From assembly GCA_002964805.2 (NCBI GenBank), contig PUDQ02000143.1, positions 630,001 to 694,000 of the forward strand: a DNA stretch of 64,000 nucleotides, written 5' to 3'. Source of the DNA: Trametes villosa (lineage: Eukaryota > Basidiomycota > Agaricomycetes > Polyporales > Polyporaceae). The notes beneath the pieces are model-generated. The model did not search any database and was not told where the DNA came from. It was given only the letters and a program-made list of their open reading frames with translations. Each line of letters opens with the position of its first letter. Position 1 is the first letter of the stretch. Position numbers and translations under genes: made by a program. Below, piece after piece: positions 24,521 through 34,456 of this stretch.

Positions 24521-26239
24521 TCACCGCGTAACGTCCTTGCTGCCAACCCGCGCAGCCACGATCACCTCTACCGCGACCTTCGCGAACTGTTTCTCCAGAT
24601 ACACGCGGGTACCTTCTTCACTCTTTTTGCCTGGACCTCGAAGGTTCCCCGTCTGCGTGCAGGTGAAGCTGAAGGCCACTAGCTGACTCCCGCACCCCGC
24701 ACGTTTCAGGAGAGTATTCTTCAAACGATTGCAGGTGCCGAGGAACATGTCGGCTTCGAGTTTGGGAGGGATGTGCCAGAAGATGTCGAGCGTATGCAGA
24801 GCGGGGCAGGGCACCTCCCCGCTCTCGCTGTTGGGCTGGAGTGCCAGCCGGATGGAGGGGATCGCGCCGTGCACGTCGAGCTTGAGCATCCCGAGATGAG
24901 GGAAGGACGCTAGGATGCTCTGCAAAGAGAGGTCCGCCCCACCGCCCTCTAAGATTGTGGGGGGTATGTGCGTCAACTCCAGTGCGGTGAGGGAGGGCGT
25001 CGGAGAGGCGACCAATGCCAGCCCCTTACGGTTGATAATATCCCGTGAAGCTGCGCTGTCCTTAAGCCGCTGCCCGGCGGAGATGACCAACCGGGAGGCC
25101 CCTTCGTGGGACTCGCACTCGAGTGTAAAGGGGGCAGTCGCCGTACAGAAGTGCACCGCGATTCTGTCCATCTTGGGAAAGGCCAGCGGACCCCGCAACA
25201 CGTCCAGCAAGCCGGAGTAGAAGTCCCCACATCCTACGGGGAACTCGAGCGTAACAGTTGTGTGGGACGAGAGCCGGATGGAGCTGAGCATCTTGGGGAC
25301 GTCCGTAAGGGCGGGGTTGAGGTATGTGACGTCCGTTAGATTGGTCAACTCCGAGTCGACGGGCGGGTCGAGCACGTCCGCGTGAGAGATCTGGCCGCTT
25401 CCTACGATACGAAGCGTGCGCACGAGCGGGCACCGCTTGAGGAAAGAGGAGAGGGTGCTGAGATCGGCGGGCGGTCCGCCGGCGGTGCTGTACTCGCACT
25501 CTCGACACTCGCAGTTCACTACGGCCACGGAGCGCAGAGTGACAACCGATGGCCCCGGTGCCAAAAACACTGGGGGTAATTGGAGGGTATGCAGGCGGGG
25601 TAGATCCAAGTCGGAGCAAAGCATGGATCGGAACTGGTCGTCCGTATCGACAGCTCGTGAGGGCATATGAGTGAGGACAAGACACTCAAGAAGAGGGAAC
25701 CCGTTGCTCAGCGCGGTGTAGAACGCGAGAGCCTGGGTGATGGAGATGCGGATAGTCAGGGAGGAGATATGGTAGGCATGGGGCGCCACGGTATTTTGGA
25801 CTGTCGGAGAGAACTCGAGGAACGTGAGCTCCAGAGGGATAGGAGAGCATCGGTCGAGAAATGTGTCGAACCAACCCGGCAGCGCCACGCTCCCCAACCT
25901 CCGCGACTTGCAAGCGGCAAGCATGCAGGCCCAGAAAGCTGGTGTTTTCGCGACCAGCGCTCGCCAGCTCTGGCAAACGTGCATGAGCCTAATATCGCCA
26001 GGCCTCGTGGGTTGCACTTGCGCGAAGACCTCCATGAGAATCTCGGGCGGTAGACGGTGGTTGATGTAGGCGAACGCGTTTTGTCTGCGTCGGAGGGCCT
26101 GGATATGCCCTTTGAGATGTTCGATGGTTGCTTGTACGGATGCTTGTGCTTCCAATGCAGCCTGTACGGAAGATAGTTGGGTCTCCTCTTGGGTTTGACC
26201 CAAACTAGCGCAACAGGGCAGCAGGACGGGTTCGTGCAT
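24521..26239 (-). CDS. F-box/LRR protein, 572 aa
   Basis: One uninterrupted minus-strand frame. I place the start at ATG 26239 (MHEPVLLPCC). The frame is open further upstream but has no ATG there. A heptad-like segment (AALEAQASVQATIEHLKGHI) precedes the F-box at NHRLPPEILMEVFAQVQP and HVCQSWRALVAKTPAFW. A long region of leucine-rich repeats follows to the end. It is the intact paralogue of the gene at 16210 and shows what that gene has lost: the segment between LASFP and CNRLKNTLL. It is a probable SCF substrate receptor. No substrate can be inferred. Confidence 0.8.
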   Translation of the reverse strand: MHEPVLLPCCASLGQTQEETQLSSVQAALEAQASVQATIEHLKGHIQALRRRQNAFAYINHRLPPEILMEVFAQVQPTRPGDIRLMHVCQSWRALVAKTPAFWACMLAACKSRRLGSVALPGWFDTFLDRCSPIPLELTFLEFSPTVQNTVAPHAYHISSLTIRISITQALAFYTALSNGFPLLECLVLTHMPSRAVDTDDQFRSMLCSDLDLPRLHTLQLPPVFLAPGPSVVTLRSVAVVNCECRECEYSTAGGPPADLSTLSSFLKRCPLVRTLRIVGSGQISHADVLDPPVDSELTNLTDVTYLNPALTDVPKMLSSIRLSSHTTVTLEFPVGCGDFYSGLLDVLRGPLAFPKMDRIAVHFCTATAPFTLECESHEGASRLVISAGQRLKDSAASRDIINRKGLALVASPTPSLTALELTHIPPTILEGGGADLSLQSILASFPHLGMLKLDVHGAIPSIRLALQPNSESGEVPCPALHTLDIFWHIPPKLEADMFLGTCNRLKNTLLKRAGCGSQLVAFSFTCTQTGNLRGPGKKSEEGTRVYLEKQFAKVAVEVIVAARVGSKDVTR

Positions 26240-26550
26240 AGAAGCTGGTCGTGGATCTGAGTCGTCGTGCAATGCAAGCGATTCCGATAGATATTCAGCC
26301 TGTTTGAAGGTCAAGGGTCACAGAGGTACGATCAAAGCTCATATTGAAAATGCCTACAGAAGTCATGTTGTTTCTTCCAATATAGTGGAGATGGTGCAAG
26401 GGTCCCGGGAAAGACACTGCGAAAATTGAGCTCAGTGCTGGTCAACGTCAACAACGAGGAGAACATGAGGATCGATTTGAGAGGGCCGAGTCGTCGGTCG
26501 CGACGGAAGCATGAGCAGATTGTAAATACGCAAGCGCACCCCCCTCTCAA
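26240..26550. other. Intergenic between F-box gene and tRNA-Cys
   Basis: No gene is visible. Confidence 0.5.
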
Positions 26551-26621
26551 GGCTCTATAGCTCAGTGGTAGAGCATACGATTGCAGATCGTAGGGTCCCG
26601 TGTTCGAACCACGGTGGAGCC
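26551..26621 (+). tRNA. tRNA-Cys (anticodon GCA)
   Basis: A 71-base cloverleaf without an intron. The 7-bp acceptor stem is GGCTCTA with TGGAGCC (one G-T pair). The D arm is GCTC/GAGC. The anticodon stem TACGA/TCGTA encloses the loop TTGCAGA, which gives anticodon GCA. The T arm is CCGTG/CACGG with loop TTCGAAC. The GTTCGAACC block also serves as the internal B box for RNA polymerase III. It reads cysteine codons UGC and UGU. Confidence 0.97.
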
Positions 26622-26626
26622 TCTTC

Positions 26627-26631
26627 TTTTT
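26627..26631 (+). terminator. RNA polymerase III terminator of tRNA-Cys
   Basis: A run of five T six bases past the tRNA end, within a T-rich stretch. Confidence 0.75.
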
Positions 26632-27599
26632 CTCATCCACGACTATCATGATGTTTAGACCGACTCCGCTTGACCGCAATCCACTGCCTGTGATGCCGTC
26701 TCCTTCCGTTCCCCAATCATTGCTTGGCGATGACTTGACTTGGCTACTTCCGACCACACCACCACCAACACTGCAGTCACGAACGATACTGCCTTGCGAC
26801 ACCGGGGCAGAACGCGTAGCAAAACCTTAGCCGATGAAACTTGTCGCTATATGCGTTCCGAGACCCCTCTGTTCCGCGTCAGTATGTCTACAAATCCTTC
26901 ATGATGGAGGGGTTTCGAGAAGCAGCCTCACTCACACTGGCGCGAAGTTCGGTAGCAGACAGACGACACATTTGTGAGTTATTAACACGCGCTCCGACAC
27001 GCTGTACGACTTTTTGTTGATTCCAGTAACTTTTAGCATCCCTTAGGGATACGCACAGCTTTGCGGGTGTATTGGTGAAGGAATTTGAAAGGAGCTATGC
27101 CAACATCCCGCGCTGGCCCACCCAGCCGGTAACTGCGCCTATATGCGCTCCTCGTGCAGTGCCCTGTGATTGGCGTCGTACAGTATAGTCTGCGTATGCT
27201 CATGGGAGCCAGCACAGCGGCGCCCACAATGGTGCGAGGTGTGTTGGGAACAGCCACGACTACGGTACTCAGTGTTGTGTGGCGTACCGCGGGGCGACAC
27301 GCAGCTACCGCCGTGGAACGCTTCCTTCTGTGGGTGGTTGTGGATGCAATTTCCCCCTCACCAGCCTATGCGATTGAAGTTGCTACACCATCGCCCTTGC
27401 ACAGTCCAACCGGGTCGGTACGGGTTGCATAGTATGCCCAGACAGCATCCAAACGCCTCCAAATCGCCGCACCATTGCCTCACACTCTGCTCGCGCAGCC
27501 GTTCCAGGGTATAAAGCGCGTCGTTGCAGGTGGTAAGTTCCTCACCCCAGCGGTCAACAGCAACTTCTCACCTCCCTACTCCCCTTCCCATCATTCAAT
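26632..27599. other. Intergenic, upstream of the sedolisin cluster
   Basis: No gene is visible. The core promoter of the first sedolisin (TATAAAG) is at the right end, followed by a C/T-rich leader. Confidence 0.5.
27510..27516 (+). promoter_or_regulatory. TATA box of sedolisin 1
   Basis: TATAAAG 84 bases before the ATG, followed by a C/T-rich leader. The same layout is seen at sedolisin 3. Confidence 0.65.
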
Positions 27600-29724
27600 A
27601 TGGTTGCAGCCGGTCTGCTCGTCTTTGCTCTTATCTCTGTCGCTCTAGGCAGGCCTAGCTCTCAGCCTTCTCGACTCGTTGTTCGTGGACAACAGGCAGC
27701 CGTCCCAGATGGCTTCTCCCCCATCCAGGAATCGTCTCAGTCCGGAGAGTCCCTCCGGTTCCACGTCGCATTGAAGCCGACGAACACTTCTGGTTTAATC
27801 CAGTCGTTGATGGAAGTCAGCGATCCCGCAAGCGCCAAGTATGGCCAACACCTCACCAAGGAGGAGGTAAGACTTGAACCGTTCATAAACCATGTACCGT
27901 GTGCTAACCTGACCACTCAGGTCGACCAACTGACCGCACCCCATCCGGACAGCGTGGCGGCGGTCACGAACTGGCTTAACAAGAACGGCATCACGCCGCA
28001 GGTCGCCTCTTCCTCGAGCGACATGCTCACCATTCAGATCCCGGTCGACCAAGCCAACGTCCTTTTCCGGGCCAACTTTGCGAACTATGCGCATGAACCG
28101 ACGAATACTACCGTCTTGGGGACTCTGTCGTACTCCCTCCCCGCCGACGTCAGCGAGCACGTCGCTTTCGTCTACCCCACCACACAGTGCGTACCCCACG
28201 CATAGGAAGGCAGCGAGGTTACTCACAGAGTCGGGCAGGTTCATTGCCCCTGCGGCTCGCAAAACACAGGTCTTTGAAGCGATCGAGGACATCCCTACGG
28301 CGAAGAGGAGCTTGTCGCAGCGGGCCGGCGTTCCTGCCGAGTGCGCTAAGCAGACGACCCCCGCCTGTCTACAAGCGATCTACAACATCCCCAAGACACC
28401 CGCCAGTGCGCCCGGGAACGGCCTAGGTGTCAGTGCGTTCTCGGGCGAGACAGCAAACACGAACGACCTGAAGGTGCGTTTCAGCACTTTAACCGTCCTA
28501 CCGCCCTCTCACACGCGAAACCCCAGACGTTCCTCTCGAAACAGCGCCCGGATATCAAGAACGGAAAGTTCTCGGTGTTGTCCGTCAACGGTGCTAAAGA
28601 CAGCGGCGCGGGTACACTGGAAGCGGTGCGTCCGCAGACATCTCTGCGCCGCCGCCTCTGCGCACGCCGCTCATATGATGCTTCCTGCAACAGAGCCTCG
28701 ACATCGAATACACGGTCGGCCTGGCGACGAACGTCCCGACCACCTTCGTCGACGTTGGTAAGAGCGCAAAGGGTGGCGTCCAGGATTTCCTCGATGAGAT
28801 CAATGCGCTCGTGGCGATGAAGAACCCACCACTCGTCCTTACTACTAGCTTTGGGTTCGATGAACCGGAGTTCGCTGGAGAGGGTACGGCTGTAGCCGAG
28901 TGCGTGCATCTAGTCACCTTCCATCGTGAATGTAACCTGACAAGCCTATAGGCAGCTTTGCAACGGCTACGCGAAGCTTGGAGCCCGCGGCATATCCGTT
29001 CTGTTCGCATCGGGCGACGGCGGCGTCGCCGGCTCGCGCCAGGAGGCGTCTTGCAAGGGAAAGCCCTTCATCCCCACCTTCCCCACCACCTGCCCATAGT
29101 AAGCGCCTCCCGTTGCCAGTCGCATCCTCGATGCTAACAGCCGCGTCGCTAACAGCGTCACCGGCGTCGGGAGCACCACCGGGATCAAGCCCGAAGTGGC
29201 GGCGGGCTTCTCCGCGGGCGGCTTCTCGAACATCTTCGCGCGCCCGGCGTACCAAAAGGACGCGGTCAACACCTACCTGAAGGCGCTCGGGAAGACGAAC
29301 GCGGGGCTGTTCAACAAGACCGGGCGCGCGTACCCGGACGTGTCCACGCAGGGCCAGAACTTCGTCGTCGAGGCGGGCGGGAAGTCGATCTCCGTGCTGG
29401 GCACGAGCGCGTCGAGCCCGACGTTCGCGTCCGTTGTCGCGCTGCTCAACGACGAGCTGCTGAAGAAGAAGAAGAAGCCGCTCGGGTTCTTGAACCCGCT
29501 GCTGTACTCGAAGGCGGCCGCGGCGCTCAACGACGTCAAGTCGGGCAGCAACCCTGGCTGTGGCACGCAGGGATTCCCGGCGAAGGCGGGGTGGGACGCG
29601 GTACGTTGCGCTGCGCGCCGGGTGCGGTGGGAGAAGCTTCGCGCTGACGGGCCTGTTGTTATAGGTCACCGGTCTGGGAACGCCGGACTTCCAGAAGTTG
29701 CTGAAGGTCGTCGCCGGCGGCTAG
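27600..29724 (+). CDS. Sedolisin 1, secreted S53 serine peptidase, 574 aa
   Basis: Eight exons join in frame: 27600-27866, 27921-28186, 28239-28473, 28527-28625, 28694-28899, 28952-29098, 29156-29600 and 29665-29724. The signal peptide (AAGLLVFALISVALG) is followed by a pro-domain to about residue 200, then the catalytic domain. S53 enzymes use Glu-Asp-Ser at acid pH. Here Glu288 and Asp292 lie in EASLDIEYTVG, split by intron 4. The oxyanion Asp is in FASGDGGV and the nucleophile is about Ser491 in GTSASSPTFA. The protein stops soon after VTGLGTPDF, so it has no C-terminal tail. A run of five Lys (LLKKKKKPLG) replaces the neutral LLNAGK(T/S)xLG of copies 2 and 3. It probably acts outside the cell as a tripeptidyl- or endopeptidase. 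Confidence 0.92.
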
Positions 29725-31026
29725 AAGAGCCAGGCCGGCCCGTATGGCACGGACCCCACTGCCCCTTCAGCTTACTGGCGACTCAAGATGGGTAAGCTAG
29801 AGACAAGATGCACTTGACATGCCAGCGCGGCGCGCCCACATAGGCCGTCCCGATGGGATGCTGGACTCTGGCAATACATGCAATATACTTCATTGGCTGG
29901 TCCTCGCTCGAGGGGCCCTCGCAGAGCGGCCCAGGTCTTTGCTTGCCAACTCTGACGGGCGGGAGGTGATACCGCACATGGCCGTGAGCACGGGCACGGT
30001 GGATGGATCATCTAAGAAGGGCTGCCAATATGCAACAAGGGGTGTAGCTGACCGGACCATCTTGGGCGCACGGATCGTACCCCATGAATATCCTGCGCGA
30101 TCCCCTGGATATGTGAGTGCATCTGTTCGCCGCTGTAAATAGCAATGCGCTGACGGTTTCCAGGTCCTTGAGACGCTAAGCCGCTACGATTGGTTGTGCG
30201 CGAGGAACCAGTACTCCCGCGTTGCAAGTCACGACAGTCCATCTTCAACTTAGACTACGGTCAGCCTATCAACCCACACCCTTCGTCTTCCGTAGCCCAC
30301 GCTGTAAAATGCACTGGGTTCGCTGAGCAGCGGACCTCCGGTACGTCGCGGCTTGTCCTAGAAACCTGTGTTTCAGCAGATCGCATCGCAGGATCAAGTA
30401 ACCCTCTCGACTACCCGTGCGAACTGCGCTCATGGCGTGAGTGCCGCCCTTCTCTTTCAGCCTCAATGCCTAACATATCAACCCATCGGGGAAGACATTG
30501 ATCGAATATGTCAGCCTGAATGTTGGCGCCTCCTACTTGTACCTCTGTAAGTCCCTCGTTGTCTCTATTCTTGTGAGCTAACGCCTGTTATGTTCCTGAA
30601 CTTAGATGTAGGGATAAACGCCTACACACCGGTCTATACAACTGAATCCCTCGGACGGCCTCCTCGGAGGCTGCTTCCAAGGAGATACAAGCGACAATCC
30701 TCGACGAACAGCCTCGAGCAGCGATCGCGCCACCAGATTTCAATCGAGGAGGCGGAAAGACAGCCCCGTGGCTGCAATAGACTAGTGCGTAGTTCTAATA
30801 TTAGCACGCGGCCTGATGCACATGCGCCACGCAAGTACTGGATGCTCAGTCCCCCGTTCTATTTTCAGAACTTGACGACGGTCCCTGCAATCAGCATCTT
30901 TCCGCACGAAGGTGGAGCCCCGATGTGTACCTACTTAAGGCTGGGGCCTTGCGGTTTGGGCAAGCCATCTCCCTCGAGGTCGCCGGTCCACCCTCCCTTC
31001 TCCAAGTTCCTTCGTTTTTGCTCAAC
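29725..31026. other. Intergenic within the sedolisin cluster
   Basis: 1.3 kb without a convincing frame, RNA gene or repeat. Its right end is the promoter and leader of sedolisin 2, which has no clear TATA box. Confidence 0.5.
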
Positions 31027-33492
31027 ATGGTCGCAGCCGGTCTGCTCTTTCTCTCGATTCTGCCCTTGGCTCTGGGCAGGCCCAGTTCCCAGTCCTCTCC
31101 ACTCGTTACTCGCAGCGGCCCGAAGTCCGTGCCCGAGGGCTTCTCGCCCTCCCACACCCTGCCGCCGTCTATGTTCAGATTCGTTCTGGGCTTGAAGACG
31201 GATTCGACGGCGCTTGTCAACTCGTTGTTGGACGTCAGCGATCCCGCGAGCTCCAAGTATGGCCAGCACCTTTCCAAGGAGGAGGTAGGCTCATTTCGCA
31301 GATCTGTTCGCGCAATGTTTACTTAACTTTTGCGACGCAGGTTGACCAGCTCACTGCGCCCCAGCCCGAAGCTGTGCAGGCCGTGAACTCCTGGCTCCAA
31401 AAGAACGGCATCACCGCCGAGAACTACTCGTCTTCGGGCGACCTGCTCGCCATCCAGATCCCGCCTGCGAAGGCCAACACGCTCTTCAACGCGAACTTCA
31501 CTTCATATGTGCACGACAAGACGAACACCACCATGGTGCGGACTCTGGCGTACTCCGTCCCCGCGGACGTGAACGAGCACCTCTCGTTCGTGTACCCGAC
31601 CACCCAGTTCGTTCACCTGCGATTATACCAACCGAACACATTCTTAACTGTCTATCATTCAGGTTCATCCCGCCGCCGACGCGCAACCCCGAGGTTCGCA
31701 TCGCGACCCGCATCCCCGTTTCGACGAAGCGCAAGACGTCCAAGCGGGCAGCGGTCGACCCGCAGTGCGCGCAGGAAATTTCCCCCGCCTGCCTGCTCGA
31801 GCTCTACAACATCCCCCCGACACCCGCCAGCGCCCCCGGCAACAGCCTCGGCGTGAGCGCGTTCGACAACGAGGTCGCGAACAAGGACGATCTCGCGGTA
31901 CGTCCCCACATCCTGTGCTGCGGCAGCGCTGTGATCGCTGATGCGGACTGCTCGAATCACAGGACTTCCTCAAGCAGGCGCGCCCTGACATCACGAACGG
32001 GACGTTTGCGGTGCAATCTGTCGATGGTGGCTCGGACAACGGTGACGGTACCACAGAGGCGGTCCGTGCCCATTTACATTCCCTGCCTCGCCACCCGTCT
32101 GCGCGGGGCGGCGTATGTGGTCTTGTGATACTGATGCTTGCTGCCGCAGAGCCTGGACATCCAGTACACTGTCGGCGTAGCCAACAACGTGCCCACGACG
32201 TTCATCACTGTTGGCCCGAAGACGCAGGATGGCGCCCTGGAGGGCTTCCTCGACATCATCAACACGCTCGTCGCGCAGGACAAGCCTCCCATGGTGCTCA
32301 CCACCAGCTTCGGCTTTGATGAGGTGCCCTTCGAGCAAGCCCCCGAGCTCGCGGAGTAAGTAGACACGCAGTCTGTCAGGGAATTACGAGCCGATGATTG
32401 TGTTTTTGTAGGACGCTCTGCAACGCGTACGCTAAGCTCGGCGCGCGTGGTACCTCTGTGCTCTTCGCCTCGGGCGATGGTGGCGTCTCCGGCGCGCAGG
32501 CTGATGACTCCTGCGACGGCGCTGCGTTCATCCCCACCTTCCCTGCCACCTGTCCCTAGTAAGTCCTCGCACCGCTGCCGCGTGGTCCTGTGCGAGCCGC
32601 TGACTGATCATTGCCAGCATCACCGCCGTAGGCAGCACGCAGGGCATCAGCCCCGAGACCGCAGCAGACTTCTCCGCGGGCGGCTTCTCGAACATCTTCG
32701 CGCGCCCCGACTACCAGAGCGACGCCGTCGATGGCTACTTGAAGACGCTCGGGAACACGAACGCCGGTCTCTTCAACACCACCGGCCGTGGCTACCCCGA
32801 CGTCTCCACTCAGGGTGTCCAGTTCGTCATTGAGGCCGCCGGGAAGCTGCAGGGCGTCGACGGCACGAGCGCGTCCAGCCCGACCTTCGCCTCCGTCATC
32901 GCTCTCCTGAACGACCAGCTCCTCAACGCTGGGAAGACGCAGCTCGGGTTCCTCAACCCCTTCCTGTACTCGAAGGGTGTTGCGGCGCTCAACGACATCA
33001 CGTCCGGCAGCAACCCTGGATGCGGCACTCAGGGCTTCCCTGCTGCTGCTGGATGGGACGCGGTGAGTCGGGATGCGCGCTTTGTTCAAGGAGGTTGGGA
33101 ACTGACGAGTGCGATGTCAGGTCACTGGTCTCGGCACCCCCGACTTCGCGAAGCTGTCCAGTGTCATTGGCGGTGCCGCCGGCGCTGCCGGTGACAATTC
33201 GACCGACGTTTCTGGCTCGGATGCTGGTAGCAACTCGACCGACACTAGCGCTGGTGACAACTCCGCCGGCTCCGGTGTCGATGCTGGCTCGAACTCCACC
33301 GACACCTCCGTCGGTGTTGGCGCTGGCTCGAACTCGACTGACGCTTCCGGTGTCGACGCTGGTTCTAACTCCACCGACGCGTCCGGCGCCGCCGCGGGCG
33401 CGGGCAAGAAGGGCCACAAGGGTAAGGGCAAGAAGGGCAAAGGCAAGGCTAAGGGCGCGAAGGCTGCTGAGAAGTCGAAGCGCCTTTGGTGA
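31027..33492 (+). CDS. Sedolisin 2 with long Ser/Thr/Asn- and Lys-rich tail, 675 aa
   Basis: Eight exons join in frame: 31027-31284, 31341-31606, 31663-31897, 31963-32061, 32150-32355, 32412-32558, 32618-33062 and 33121-33492. Intron positions and phases match sedolisin 1 exactly. It has a signal peptide (AAGLLFLSILPLALG), a pro-domain, then the S53 catalytic domain. Glu285 and Asp289 lie in EASLDIQYTVG, the oxyanion Asp in FASGDGGV, and the nucleophile is about Ser488 in GTSASSPTFA. The last exon is unusual: after VTGLGTPDFAKL it adds about 100 residues. These contain repeated GSNSTD units that are N-glycosylation sequons, then a Lys/Gly-rich end (KKGHKGKGKKGKGKAKG). Such a tail could act as a glycosylated stalk or hold the enzyme to acidic wall polymers. 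That role is inference. Confidence 0.92.
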
Positions 33493-34456
33493 GGTACTTC
33501 TTTCCTGACATCTGGGTCTGCACGAGCAGAATCGCGAGTTTGTACGATATCGGATTCATGTTGAGTATGGAACTGGAGGGATTCGGTTGACCTCAGCTGC
33601 TCTAGCGTGCATGTGTGAACGACGACAGCGACGGCTTACTGAGGATTCTATTGGTTGCTAGCCAGTTGTCGCGCGCGTGCCCCGATAGCCACTCCGGCGT
33701 TTTGCAGTAAGCAGATGCAACCTTCTCGGAAGCAGATGCAGCGCTGACCGTCGCGATGGTTTTGTGCATAGCTGTGATATTATGTTCCGACGCTGCGACG
33801 CACTCGCCGCCGACTCCCGAGGCATTTTCTGACCAGAGCTGTCAGAACATACCATAACGACCGGGATCCACGGACAAATTGGGCAAATGCACGATGATCG
33901 GATGGCGGTCCTTTGCCAAGTGCCTGTGGACGCAGCCCGTGCCCGTGCCGGCGCGGCCATCTGCAGCCAAGCGCCGAAGGGCCAGCCACATTCCGCATGC
34001 GCAGGGTTTTGCGCGCCCAGCATGGCCGCATTGGTCTCCAAAGCGGATGTATGGTGAGCACGATTTCCGCCTCGTTTCATAGACACCGATATTGAGGTAG
34101 CTTATATGTGAGTACAGGCCAGTTCTGAGATGTTCAAGATCTTCAGCGGAGCCACCGGCACCGCCGACTCTGGCCTGGTCGCGGTGGCTGGGTTTTGCCA
34201 AGGCCAGTACCTTGTGCGACGATTAAGCGCAGGCCCTCGTGCCGGCGGACTGTTTGTGTGTAACCAGCGACAAGGCCTTCGATCGCAAGTGTTTGGCCTC
34301 TGCATGGCGACGGTCGGGGCTCGCGCGCATCACCCGGCGGCCAGAGCGCGGTACGGTATATAACGCGCCCCGCGATGGTACGTTGTGCACCTTTCGCTCC
34401 CGAGGTCCCCGTGGTCCCTTCGTTCTCACTCTCACTTTCATTCACTCTCTCTCACA
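33493..34456. other. Intergenic within the sedolisin cluster
   Basis: No gene is visible. The core promoter of sedolisin 3 is at the right end. Confidence 0.5.
34357..34363 (+). promoter_or_regulatory. TATA box of sedolisin 3
   Basis: TATATAA 94 bases before the ATG, followed by a C/T-rich leader. Confidence 0.65.

Noticed and set aside
28481..29669. Long minus-strand frames antisense to sedolisin 1
   Set aside because: They mirror the coding frame of a clear S53 gene and have no domain of their own.
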